64,000 bases of DNA from Isochrysis galbana (taxonomy: Eukaryota; Haptophyta; Isochrysidales; Isochrysidaceae): assembly GCA_018136815.1 (NCBI GenBank), contig CM030934.1, forward strand, positions 621,479 through 685,478, in the 5' to 3' direction. The translations under genes and the position numbers were made by a program. This document shows positions 49,684-61,200 of this stretch, one piece after another (the first letter of the stretch is position 1; every line of letters begins with the position of its first letter). The notes beneath the pieces are model-generated. The model was not told where the DNA came from. It searched no databases and was given only the letters and a program-made list of their open reading frames with translations.

Positions 49684-52523
49684 TTAGACAGTGCACTCGG
49701 CACACCGTCCGGCAAAGTGCGAGTCAAATTCCATGCCCAACATGACGGTGTGCAAGACTTGTTTGTTGCGGTCCTCGACATAAACGCCCGGCGAGCCCTC
49801 GCCGGTTCTGGTGACGAGCTTGATGCAAATACCGTCAGGGCGTAGAGTATTGGTGGCCATATGATTGACGTAGTCCTCGAGCAACTTGTCGTTGTCCTTG
49901 TAGTCGATTGCTGAGCAGATGTGGGCCCTCACCTCGTTGGGCGAGAGCGCGCAATCAGCGATATAGGAATCGACGGAGTCATAGAGCAGCACCTGAACAG
50001 GCAGTTTGGGCGGGGTCGCATCAGGCGCGTATTCTAGGGCCCGGTAGGCCCAGAAGGGGTGGGGAGGTTCAGGGATCAGTGACCACACTATGCGGTGAAT
50101 GTAGAGATTTGGAGCCAATGTGGCATTAAAGGCGAGCTGGTGACAGCGCGTACCTGCACGTCTACATCAGGACAGGTCGAGAACCACTGCACAAATTGGT
50201 GGAGCGCGTCATTGTACATCACGAAGGAGATGGCGTTGTTGACCGATGTGCTGGCCGTCGACTCGAGCGTCTCTTTGGTTGTGCCGGGAGCTGAGTATGC
50301 AGGCGCCGGCCGCATCATGTCGTCAAGCAGCTCGGATGACGGCTGACAATAGATACGGCAACAGCCGTCACGCGAGAGGTACTTTTGCTTCCACGGAGCG
50401 TAGGCCGTGTCGACGAGTATGAGGCGGAAGTGGCGGTAACCTGCTTGGATGAGCTTGCACACGTGGCAGAACTCTTGGTAAAGCAAGCCGGAGCCAAAGG
50501 ACGATATGATGAGCGGCTCGTCGCGGTTCGGAGGGTACCGAGTGCGCGCTTGCTCTACAAGAACGTGCATTGCACGCTCGCGACGTAGCGGATAGCGGAA
50601 GCGCCAGAACTCGCAGCGGTCGCCGTCGCACTCCCGCAGAAACGAGATGGGGTTGTGGAAGAACCATTCCCGGTAGAGCGCCGATCCCCTTCCACGTACG
50701 TCAAGCCGCTTCTGTCGCAGATCATCGTGCAGCTTCTTCAGCGCGGCGTCGGCCACATCTACGAGCCGGCTGCACTGTTTGACCACGAGCTCGTGCGCGT
50801 GTAGGTCTAGCGCCTGCAGTAGTGACTTTTGGAGCGCAACAGATGTGCCTAGATAGCAGTACTGCTTGTACATGTCACGGTCGCTGACCATGTCGATGGC
50901 GCGCCGCCACTGCACTGTGTGTGGCGTGATGGTGCCGAGCTCGACCAAAACTGCGCGCACGCCGGCGCGAAGCGTGATCTCGAGCGGATGCGTGATGATA
51001 TTGCGCTTGACCATTGCGTCCATAAAGGGCTGCGAAGGGGTGCGTGGCGCGACCGAGTTGAAGAGTGTGACGCGGCCGTCCGCCTCGTCGAGCTTTGCTT
51101 CGACAGGACGCCAGCGGCCGAGAAGGCCGCGTTGCAGCGGCACCATCTTTGAGGGCATTGCAAACATCCCGGGGAGATCCTCTTGCCCCACCACTCGGTC
51201 GAGGACGCGCACCTCGCCGATGTAGCCGTTGAAATGATTTTGAATGCACGATCGGCCATACTCAGCACCAATAAGCACCGGCGTCACTTGGTCGGTGAAC
51301 TGCGCCCCAGACTTGGACTGGGCAACCAGCCGCCTATCTAAGTAGAGCCGCATCACGACGCCATCGTATGTAGCCACTACCTCGTGCCATTCGTCCGCAG
51401 TCACCGACACGGGGGACACCATGTCCCATGGCTCCACTTCCCGGTGGAAGAAGGGCCTCAGTCTCGAGTCGATGCCCAGCCTGTATTCGCCGCGCAATCC
51501 CGAGTGGAACTTGCTCAGAAGCACCCCGCAGCCATCACTTGCCCCAGTCGCCCCAGCAAAACCCGTCGCGCTCTGCAAGCCTTGTGGTGCCTTTGGCAAG
51601 CAGAGCACGGCGAGCGTGAACGCGGCTGTGCCGCCGAAAGAGAGCACCGACGCAGAGCCACAAATGTTAATGTGGAGGGCAGAGTCAGGCGAAAAGCGCG
51701 GCCCGCAGTTCGGCACGCCGCCTGCGAAGATGGGCGGGGAGATGCGCGGCAACGCCTCGCCCCCCGCGGCGAGCCAGCCACGCCACTTGTCAAGCAACGG
51801 TGTCCCCTCGATGAGATACTGACCATGGAACTGCTCATCTCCGACGAGTCGGACAGCGTTCTTCACGGGCGTGCGCATGTCTGCTCGCTGGTACACGCAC
51901 CAATAGGCGATGAGCTCCTTGCTCAACGTCTTGTGGTTGAGCGGGTTGGAGGTGGCGAGGGCCTTCACCTCAGAGGCATCCAAGCAGCGCTGCCAGAGAG
52001 AGCACTCGGAGATATAGCCCTCAAAGTGATGGGCGGTCGCATAGCCGCACAAATCTGCTCCGATGATGGTGGGCGATGATAGATCTGTCTTCTGCGGCCC
52101 GCATTCGATGTGCGCCGCATGACGGCAGTCGATGTAAATGCGCATAAAGTGGCCGTCATACGTGCATACGATTGAGTGCCACTCGTGGAGCGGGATCACA
52201 TCGGTTGTCGTGACTATCCATGGCGCTACCTCACGCTGGAAGATTACATGCCGCTGCGCATCGAGGCCGATCCGGTACTCGCCGCTTACACATCCGTTGA
52301 ACTTGGAGAGCAGCACCTGGTGACCGTGCCACTGCGCTGGTCCCTGCTGATGCCCAGGAGGCTCAATGGGCTCGGAGCAGGGCTCGCAGTAGAAGTGTAT
52401 CTCCACCGCGAAGGCCGCTGACTCTCCAAACGAGAGCCCGCTCTCAGAGCCCTCGATGTACACGTGCTTTGACTGATCAAAGTGGCAGAGCTCCAGCGCC
52501 TTCTTGTTGGTCGCTTGGATCAT
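49684..52523 (-). CDS. twin LamG/ConA-like domain protein with unknown C-terminal domain
   Basis: Starts at the ATG at 52523. Two related beta-sandwich domains are visible: residues ~1-190 (VLLSKFNG, GEYRIGLDAQ, WHSIVCTYDGHFMRIYIDCR, IIGADLCGY, FEGYISE) and ~255-455 (VLLSKFHSG, GEYRLGIDS, WHEVVATYDGVVMRLYLDRR, LIGAEYGR, FNGYIGEVRVLDR). These match laminin-G/pentraxin-like folds that usually bind glycans. Residues ~560-790 form another domain (SALYREWFFHNPISF, LIISSFGSGLLYQEF, LILVDTAYAPWKQKYL) with a Rossmann-like feel but no family I recognise. Near 50120-50150 the frame changes; the last ~145 residues (LAFNATLAPNLYIHRIVW to CAECTV) are in another frame. No signal peptide seen. Confidence 0.72.
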
Positions 52524-52597
52524 GATGTGTGCAGCTGCAGTATGTCGATGCGGTCGGCGAGCAGGCGGCTCTTCCCTTGCACCACCGTGTCAGCCCA

Positions 52598-52733
52598 GCT
52601 CTCTCTCTCTCTCTCAGCCTCGCGCGTTCTTCGTGCACTCTCCTCTCTGGCTCCTCTCTCTCTCTCTCTCTCTCTCGCTCGCTCGCTCGCTCGCTCTCAC
52701 TCACTCACTCTCCCCCGCCTCGCTCTCTCACTG

Positions 52734-52801
<68 letters not shown>
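52598..52801 (+). repeat. CT array between divergent genes
   Basis: CT repeats with CGCT and CACT interruptions, longest pure run about 52737-52801. On the LamG gene's coding strand this is a GA array upstream of its ATG. G-rich runs follow at 52848-53125. Confidence 0.85.
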
Positions 52802-52803
<2 letters not shown>

Positions 52804-53500
52804 TTCTCTCCCTGTCTGCACGTCTCTGCGCTGAGACAGGAGGAGAGAGGGGGGGGAGGAGGAGGGGGGGGGAGGGAGGGAGGGAGAGAGAGAGGGTGAG
52901 GGAGGGGCGGGGGTGGGGTGGGGTGGGGTTGGGGCGTCTGCGCGGTGGAGAGCGCGCAGGGCCGTCCCGGGATGTGGTGAGGGAGAGAGGACGGGAAGGG
53001 GAAGCGAACAGCCCCGCGTGGTGGGGGGTGGGGAGAGGGGGGGGGGAGCGCCGCCGGCGGTGGATGAAGGGGGGGGGGGTGGCAGAGAGAGAGAGGGAAG
53101 GGGGGGGGGGGGGGGGGGGGAGGGGGAGGGCGGGAGAGGGGGAGAGAGAGAGGGAGAGAGACAGAGAGAGAGAGACGACCGAAAGAGGGATACGAAAGAA
53201 CAAGAGAGGGAGAACGAGGGAAAACGAGAGGGAGCAGGAGTTTTTGAGAAATGAGAGTGAGAGTTCGTCGAGAATAAAACCTACATATTTATATGTGAGA
53301 AAGAGAATGTCATTTTTTAGCCTCCAGGACAACGAGGAGAGTGGAAGAAGAGAAGGAAGCAGGAGGCAGGCTCACTCGCTTTTTTCACGTACCTCTCCAG
53401 TATTTTTCATGAAAGCTAGCTCTCTGGATTGCGAAATGGTCGCCTCCTCCGCTCCGGAGAGAGAGAGAGAGAGAGAGCGTCCGCTTCACTCGCGGGCGCC

Positions 53501-53962
53501 ATGTGGGCTCCCGCAGCTTTCGCGCTCGTCGCCTCCGCCTTCACTAACGAAGTCGTACTGCCTCGCGCCGATAGACATCGGGTGTCACGCGCCCTGCTCG
53601 CTCTCCGCGCTTCTGCTGCTGACGCCATGAGGGAACTCGATCACCAGCGGATGGAGCGCGCTCGGCTGCGCCATGCCGTGACGGAGCGCTCGATGGGATG
53701 CCCACCAGTCATGAGGCGAGACAATGGGCGCCAAGAGGTTGTCGACACAGGGAATCGGACATCTGTGAGCGTTGCGATGATGACGAGCCTGGACAGCCGA
53801 GAAAACGCCGGGGGGGAATTCATCAAACGCGAGAGGGACGCCAACAGTCTGGGCTACCTTGCCGTCTTCTCCCTGCTTTCTGCTTATGCACTGCTGGGCA
53901 CGTTCGTCTATGCTGGTGCTATCATTGCTGTCGTGTGCTCCATAGTTGAGTTGGCCCGATAG
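53501..53962 (+). CDS. small protein with signal-like N-terminus and C-terminal membrane helix
   Basis: From ATG 53501 (just after a GA patch at 53459-53477) 153 residues. The N-terminus MWAPAAFALVASAFTNEVVL resembles a signal or transit peptide. A basic, helical middle follows (DHQRMERARLRHAV), and the C-terminus has a long hydrophobic segment (LGYLAVFSLLSAYALL through AGAIIAVVCSIVEL), possibly two helices. No family recognised; lies divergently from the twin-LamG gene with a shared repeat-rich intergenic region. Confidence 0.5.
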   Translation: MWAPAAFALVASAFTNEVVLPRADRHRVSRALLALRASAADAMRELDHQRMERARLRHAVTERSMGCPPVMRRDNGRQEVVDTGNRTSVSVAMMTSLDSRENAGGEFIKRERDANSLGYLAVFSLLSAYALLGTFVYAGAIIAVVCSIVELAR

Positions 53963-54779
53963 TGTGAGTCGCTGCAGTTCGAGGGGCACAGGAACGACAT
54001 CGCGTGAGTATTGGCTGGGACCACCATGTGTGTAGAAGCGGTGTCCTCGCTGCCCTCAGCCCACACCCTTGATTAGTCGGGCCAGGCCTGAGTTGCCGGC
54101 AAATTTTCGAGCAACTCTAAGGTGGCAACCATACCGATCGGGGGGGGGGGGGGGGGCGTCCGCGGGAAGCCCCGCCGCTGGCAATGGCCTTGTACCGCAT
54201 TGCCACAAACTATACAGAGCCTTCAGCATGCAGAGCCTTTCGCATTGCCACAAACTATACGTACCCCGGAAACCAACTCCAACTGGGGGGTGGGAGGAGT
54301 CGGTAGCATGTAGCATGCAGCATGCAGCATCATGAGTCATGAGAGGCGGCAGCAGCAACAACATGGGAAGCCAGGGGAGGAGGGCGGGGCAACGGGGCAA
54401 GGCAGCCCCGCAGCACTGTAGACGTCCAACTCGCAGGAGGATGAAGGGATCGAGGCGGCGGCAGCAGGCAACAGGCAGGCGGGCAGGTAGCCGCGCAAGG
54501 AGGGGGGGGGGGGCAGTCGAAGACTATTTTGAGGTTTTGAATCCTTGAGTGTTCGTCAGCAGACAGTTAGCTCTCTCTTCCCCCCGCCCCCCCCCCCCCC
54601 CCCTCTCCCTCCCCCCCCCCCCCCCCCCCCCCCCCCCGGTTCATTCGTTCATTCCCCTCACCGCGCTCCCCTCCCTCCGCCCTTCCTCTCCGCCGCTTGC
54701 TTCTCGTTTGCATCTGCACCTCTCACTGGCTATTTCCTCGACCCCATCCGCCCCCCGCTTCTCCTCTGGTCCGGCCAGC
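53963..54779. other. noncoding; C/G-runs and short repeats
   Basis: gcattgccacaaactatac occurs twice (about 54198 and 54240) and agcatgcagcatgcag words near 54307-54330. C runs at 54585-54640 form the pyrimidine tract upstream of the MEIG1-domain gene. Confidence 0.4.
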
Positions 54780-55775
54780 ATGCGCATGGCGAAGCGAGCG
54801 CAAGGCATTGAGGCAATCCTCGCTCAGCGGCGGGGGGCAGCGCCAGAGCCGCAGGCGGGAGCAGCGCACACTGCGATCCCTCGCGTGGGGGACATCCAGT
54901 TTGTCACGAGAACCGCGCTCACCGACGTAGGCAATCCAGTGTTCGGCCGGCGCTCTGGCAGCGCCCCAGGTCGCAACTCGGCTCCCTCGTTCTCGTCAGG
55001 CCATCCGACGCTCATTGGGCCTGAGTTTGACCACGGATTGCCCCTGGATCGTTTGCCACGGATGCATACCTCACGCCCACGCTTGTCAGAGCAACGGCGG
55101 CCATCATTCGAGGCCCCAGGAGCAAAGCCAGTGCCACAACAGCGGAGGAGCATGGCTCCGATAGTGGGAGAAACAGGATGTCCGACAGAGCCTTCTATTT
55201 CAGTGCACACCCAGCAGCGACAACAGCAGCAATCAGCTGGCTCGAACGGTGCTGTTGGAGGGGCCTCCTGCCTGATGGCCCCTCTGCAAGGCAAGGGCCA
55301 CACGTCATCTGCGGGGCGCAGGAGCTCTGCGCAAACACCGCCCCTAGCGCCTGTAGTTCCAGACGCGTCCGTTGGATTGCTAATGACGAAGTCAATGTCA
55401 ATAGGCATGCAGCAGAAACCGCACGCACGAGATTCGGTAGGCCGGAAGCCTCTAGCCGGTGGCGGGCTCGACGGGCAAGGTCATGCTGGGGGAGTGTCGG
55501 CCCCATCATCGGGGAACTACTCTATGGAACGTGCATCTGCATGGAGTGAGGAGATTGAAAACGTTTTCCGATTACAGGAAGCCGGCTATCGCGACCTTGC
55601 GGAGATGCTCAATCTTGGGGAGCCTGAGCCTGCCCGGTTTCCAAATGGCTTCATCAAAAAGCTTCGCTCGAAACAGTCCATCGGTGGTGCGCCCTCCTAT
55701 ATGTACTTCTCGTCCAAACGCGAATGCGCCGAGACTGAGCTCAATCGTGTAAAATTGTACTATTTTAAAGAGTAA
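54780..55775 (+). CDS. MEIG1-domain protein
   Basis: 331 aa, single exon from the ATG at 54780 (a second ATG at 54786). Residues 1-~250 are Ser/Pro/Gly/Gln-rich and look disordered. Residues ~255-331 match the MEIG1 family end to end: WSEEIENVFRLQEAGYRD, a variable loop, GFIKKLRS, YMYFSSKRECAE and a terminal VKLYYF. MEIG1 binds PACRG and functions in cilia/flagella and sperm manchette transport in animals; homologs occur in flagellated protists. Animal MEIG1 is under 100 residues, so the long N-terminal extension is unusual. A flagellar or basal-body role is inferred. Confidence 0.82.
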   Translation: MRMAKRAQGIEAILAQRRGAAPEPQAGAAHTAIPRVGDIQFVTRTALTDVGNPVFGRRSGSAPGRNSAPSFSSGHPTLIGPEFDHGLPLDRLPRMHTSRPRLSEQRRPSFEAPGAKPVPQQRRSMAPIVGETGCPTEPSISVHTQQRQQQQSAGSNGAVGGASCLMAPLQGKGHTSSAGRRSSAQTPPLAPVVPDASVGLLMTKSMSIGMQQKPHARDSVGRKPLAGGGLDGQGHAGGVSAPSSGNYSMERASAWSEEIENVFRLQEAGYRDLAEMLNLGEPEPARFPNGFIKKLRSKQSIGGAPSYMYFSSKRECAETELNRVKLYYFKE

Positions 55776-57059
55776 GCTGAGTTCCATGAGGTATTCTAGC
55801 ATTGACATCGAACCAGGCGTTGTGGCATTTTGCTTGTCGCTGATCGCAAGCTGCTTGTCAGCATCAAATGCACTGACGCAACGAACAGACATCAGCAATC
55901 AGCAAGCAACCCTCTACTGCTCCGGCTTCCATGGACTTTTCTCCGATGTGTTGTCCTCGAGTGGGCCAGCTCTAGAGCTCGAAATGTTCAACTATATGCA
56001 TCATTCACATTTTGATCGTACATGCATATGCCGCGCAGTACGGCTCCGTTGTCATGCTAGGATGGGTAGATAAGAGGTAGCTGAGGTAGATTTTTAAACT
56101 TTATAATATTCTTACCGCACATGCGCGCATGGACCCACTACTTTCACGCAGCAAAGCTTTCTACATCCCCCACTCCCCTGGCCCTTTCCCCCCGCCATCA
56201 TTATCAGCGACTCCCCTCCTGCACTACCGAGGGGTAAAGGGCTTGGATATGGTCCGATGCCTCCCTCCCCCCCCCCCCCCCCAGGTGATCCCTTCCCCCC
56301 TTCCTCCTGCGTCTACCGGGTAGGGAGCGGCCTCGGTCCCGACTTATCCTGTGCAAACAGGTGCGGGACGCGAGACTTAAGTATTTTTTGGTGGGCGGAG
56401 CTCTCGCTCTCGCTCCGCCCACCCCCTTCTCCGCGCGCTCTCTCCCCTCTCCTGCGGCACGCGCGATGGCGCGCTTGCGGCAGGCCTTCCGCTGCCCACT
56501 GAATAAAAAAATTCCAACTGGGAAGATGCGCACCTGCACTGAGCCGCTGGCCGATGCCGCACGCCGACGCAGGTGAAGACGCAGGACGCAGGTGAAAATG
56601 TCCCTGCAGGCCCTGCAGAGAGCCCGGCAGAGCCCGGGGGCGGGCGGGCGGGTCATCTGAGCACCCCGGCTTGCATTCATGGTCATGTCTGAGGGCCTAG
56701 GCTCCTTCAGACCTTTAGACGGCGAAGGGGTAGCGTTGCGCACTCCCGGGGGCTTGCTGGAGTGCTGCAGCAACAGGCCGAAAGAAAACATATGTCAAAC
56801 AACCCCCCTCTGATGAGCAGAGACAGGAGTGCCCACAGGAAAGAGAGGAGAGAGAGAGAGAGAACGAGAGAACGAGGGCTCGAAGGTCAAAACACAATTC
56901 GGACTCCGGCTCGGACTACGGAATAAAATCCGGCGGCCTCGCGAATCCTGCCTCGAGCCTCGAGTCTCGAGTCTCGAGACTCGAGTTTCCCACCGAACGG
57001 AGCGATCAATCAGGGCGATAGCAACATAGCAACAAACCGCGGGGGTCAAAGGTCAAAGG
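55776..57059. other. no gene recognised; repeat debris
   Basis: C run near 56270-56282; aaaaaattccaactgggaag near 56508, shared with 46950; cctgcag words at 56604-56625; reiterated CTCGAG words (ctcgagcctcgagtctcgag, 56952-56990). No coding sequence supported. Confidence 0.4.
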
Positions 57060-57388
57060 GCCCCCGAGCGCGTATAATCCACTAGAGGAGGCCGGAAGGC
57101 CGGGCCCCCACAACGGGGTGGTCGCCGCACCCGAAGCCACAAAATACCAACTTAGTAGGCCTAGGCCTAGGCCTGCCCCTCCCATCCCGCATCCCCCCAA
57201 CGCGAGGCCCAAAGTAGTGTACATGGGCCGACCCCCCCAAAACCAAAAAAAAGGAACGAGGGGGGGAGCGGAAAGGGAGAGTAGGTAGAGGTGAGGGTAT
57301 AAGCGATGTCATCGGGAGCGCGGAAGCGGAAGAGCGTGGGCGTGGGACACTAGTAGCTTAGTTAGCGGACACCTTCAAGAATTTTTTT
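57060..57388 (+). mobile_element. LINE-B-like 3'UTR fragment
   Basis: The stem-loop GGCCCAAAGTAGTGTACATG (57206-57225) followed by ggcc aligns with the LINE-B block at 48344-48367. The end is caccttcaagaa plus T7 (57382-57388). The left boundary is approximate. Confidence 0.55.
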
Positions 57389-57435
57389 ACTACTACTACT
57401 ACTACGCCAAGAGAATTCAATTATATATATTAGTC

Positions 57436-57590
57436 GCTTGAGCCCTCGTCATGACCTAATATTCTAATATTAGGCCGTCTGCCGTTAGGTCTGGAGGACC
57501 TAATCATGATGTCGATATCAGGACCCAATAATATCAATATCAGTCTAGAGGTGGTGAGAAAATTACGATGTTTTTTAGCATTATATCAGT
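57436..57590. repeat. CCTAATATT/GATATCA-reiterated locus
   Basis: Words cctaatatt, ctaatattagg, gatatcag and aatatca recur in both orientations; similar in style to the 34392-34456 locus. Confidence 0.4.
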
Positions 57591-58225
57591 CTAATAGAGC
57601 GCAGCTCTGGACTTAGGGAGGGTCTGGGCAGGCTTGGCGTGGCTCCCTGGCTGCCAATTTGGCGTTGCAGGGGGTGAGGGGGTGTGCGGTTCCCTTCCCC
57701 CCATCAAAGGGGTGGGGGAGGGGGAGCGTGCCCTCCACCATGCCAATCAAGTGTAAACTTAGTAGCGATTTAGAATTTAGAGAGTTAACGCCATTGCAAA
57801 TTGCAAAGATTTTCCTCAATCCCGTCTTCACGATACAACCACAACAAATCGACACAATGCAAATGAAAATGCGCAAAGTATGAGCGCGACGATGCGGCCA
57901 CGGGATACGTAGAGCTTCGGGGCCATCTTGGCCATACGCCACCGCTGGGGACGGTGCGCACACGGGGAATGCGGGTGATGAGCCTGTGCCCACGGGATGG
58001 TGGATAGAGGGAAGTCGCAGTGAAGTGACAACACGTCATCATCATCGAAGAAGCTCTGTCTGATTAAAAAGCTGTCCGCGTAGCCCGACATGTCATAGTG
58101 TGTACACTCTCCTTGCAACATGTCACCTCTCAGGACCTTACACGTGCTTCACGCCATCTGAACACTCAAGCGCCGCATTTCCACCGAGAATCACCTGCCA
58201 CCACGAGGCGACTCGCCTCACACGA
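57591..58225. other. no gene recognised; RPN1 3' flank
   Basis: Several short open frames but none with a recognisable domain. Contains the 3' flank of RPN1. Confidence 0.35.
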
Positions 58226-61200
58226 TCATGGCCCTTCGTAGTCGGGATTCTTCTTGAGGATGACTATGCCCTCGAGCACTGAAGTAAGCGGCAAGTACTC
58301 GTCGGTGGCGAGCTCGGCGCGCTCTCCGATCTGGAGCAGCACGGGCGTGGTATGAGTCTGGAAGCCGGTGATGGTCTTGGGGCGGCCAGCGAGGCCGACG
58401 ACATCTACAGATGTTCCCACGCGCACGGCGACAGCCAAGGGCTTGAGCTCCTCATCGATGGTGATGAGCATGCGCGGCCGCATTGCAGCAACGAGGAGGT
58501 AGAGTAGGAAGTGATACTTCCCAAGGATAAGGCCCTTGAAGTCGAGCGATATGTGGCAGGCCGCGATGAGGGCGGCAAGGGCGTTCGGATGAGGCAATGA
58601 GCGGTCGGGATGGTATGGCGACAGGGTGACAAGGCCCTTGCCAGCGTGCACCAACCCCTGAGCGATGCGAACAGCAAAAAGCAGCCCAGGTTCCTTTCCA
58701 TAGTACGTGGCGAGAGAGCGGAGCGTGGATGCCACCTTGGAGTTGTTGGTCCCGCCAGCACAGAGGCCCATGGCGAAGATAGCATTGGTGGCTGTTTCAG
58801 CATCTTGGTCATGCGTCATCTTGGAGAGCGTGTCGATGACTGATGTGCCATTGGCGTTGGCCGGCTTGGAAGTCGCGAGCATAGCAAGACCAAGCGGTAC
58901 GGCGCGACGCACGGGCAGGTCTCCGTACTGGAAAATGTGGTTGAAGTTGCGAACTGTCATTTCGGTGCCGAGCTCTTCTCCACCAGCCACAAGAGCTACG
59001 CCAAGCGTCGCAACCGACTGCGCGTCGAGCTTGGGCCACTCTTTCTCCTTGGAGCCGCCGCCGCCGCTGCCGCTGCCACCCGCCGAGCGTACCCCAGGTG
59101 CAGAAGCCGTGGCGGGAGCAGCCGCGGGAGCAGCCGCGTCCTCCTCCTCATCGTCCTTCTGAAGGTGCTCTCCTGCGAGTGCCAGCAGTCGCTGCACCTT
59201 GAGGACGTTACCCGTGCCCGCGTATGCACACGTCTCGAGGGTGAGCGTGCAGTACGATCCTAGCTGACCAGGGACTGCCTTGGCGAGCTCGAGCGCGATC
59301 TCTACCTCACCCTGCCGGCCTAGGTAGAGAAGGCCCGCTCCCACGCACACAAGGCGTGAGAGCGACTCTCGCTCAAGGGAAGCTGTCTCGCGCTCCATGA
59401 GCACGGACATAAGCGCTTGCGCGATGTCCTCATGGCAGGAACCGGAAAAGACGAGGCCGAGTGATAGGGAGGCTATGGCGACAACCTCCAGTGGCGTGTC
59501 CAGATCCGACACTAGTGGCATGAGCAGCTCAAGTACCTGACAACGGATCCGTTGGGCAATATGAGAAAGCCGAGAGAGAACAGGACACATACGAGACAGC
59601 AGATACTACTAGTACGGCGGCTTTGCACTTGGATTGCAGGCTGCTCAGACCGCAAACTATGCGAAATCATCTTCTTCAGTAGGTGTGGCGGGGTATCAGC
59701 TTACCTCCTCCTTAGCCGTCCCAATGTACGCAAGCCCCAGGCCAAGTGCGGCGCCCATCTTAAGTTGCGGTGTGTCCTTGCCCGGTTCAACGTATTCGGT
59801 CAGGAGCGCGAGCGCTGGGTCGCACTCGTTGCGGACACCGCTATTGAGGATGCCCACTGCGAGAAGAGCGCCCGCCTAGTAGGAAAGGGGAAGGCAACGT
59901 GGTCAAAGTGAAAAGAAAAGTCAGTATTCGCTACACAAAAACGGCCATGCGGCGCCTCCACATGCTTGCAGGGCTGACTGGGTGCCACATTGAGGCACAC
60001 CTTGATGTTGTTGTCAGACATGTAGAGGAATTTATCAATCTGCGTGAGGCCTCCATCGACGTCCCAAGCTAGTAGAGCGCCGAGCGAAGCGGCTGCGGAA
60101 GTCATTCCATGCTCCTTGTTCTTGTAAAGCCACTTATTCCCCTCCACAAGCATGAGCTTGTCGGAGCCAAAACCAAGGTTGACGAACGCATTGACGAACG
60201 TGGAAGCGAGATTGGCACGCGCCGAGTCGACAGCGGCGGCGGAGGCAGGGCGCTTCTCAAGATGCGTCTTGTATATGTCATCAGGTGACTTGGGCTCGAG
60301 CAGGTCTAGGTCGCGGGCAAGCTCCTGGTAGTGCTCGGGTAGGTGCGAGCCGTCCATGAGACGGTCGAGCTCCTCGTCAATATCCGGCCGTACGCCTTGG
60401 CGAGAGAGCATGAACGCCATCTGCTTCTTGACCATACTACGGTAGGAAACACATAGAACAAGCAGTTGGCACCGGTGCGCGAAGGGGGGGGGGGGGGACC
60501 CAAACACCGGGGCGCCCAGACGTGCGAGAGCGTGAGGTCTGGGCCAGGGCAATGAAAAGAACCCATTGCGGCAGTGTTGATCAGGGCAATGATGATAGCG
60601 CATCAGTCATACACCCCAAGGTAAGCGGCTAGGCTCAGATTTCTCATGTGGATTGAGCGTCCAGCGCTGAAGCGCGTCACAACTCGGAACAAAGGTCCGC
60701 GTCCTAGCCCGCCGCTGTTCCCCACTTGGTGTGCGACGTGGCCGTGGAATGGGCGGGTGCACGCGTAAGAGTGCGTGGGGCGTGCGTGCTTGATGCGACC
60801 ATGTTTTCAGCTAGCGCGCTGCAGAGGAGAAAGCATGCCCACAGGTCGGAATGTACTTCTGGGCCAGGCGAGGCTTGTGCAGCTCAAGGCATCAACTCAC
60901 GGATCTTCGCATGCACCCATAATCTCCGTGACCGCATCCTCATCCTGCAGACGAAGCGCGAGACGAAGCGCCTCGGGATACTTGCCGAGTTTGCTCAACA
61001 CCGTGATTGCCACGTGAAGGACCTGTGTGAGAAATTTGCGCAACACATGATGAGCCAACGCACTCCGTGACGCCGCACCAAGCCTCATTTCAAAAATGCC
61101 TCAGGTCGAAGAAGTCGCACCTGCGCGTCCTCGGGCTCAGGTACATACTGTGACACTTGCACGAGATACATGCAAATTCGGTCGCAATTCATCTTGTCCA

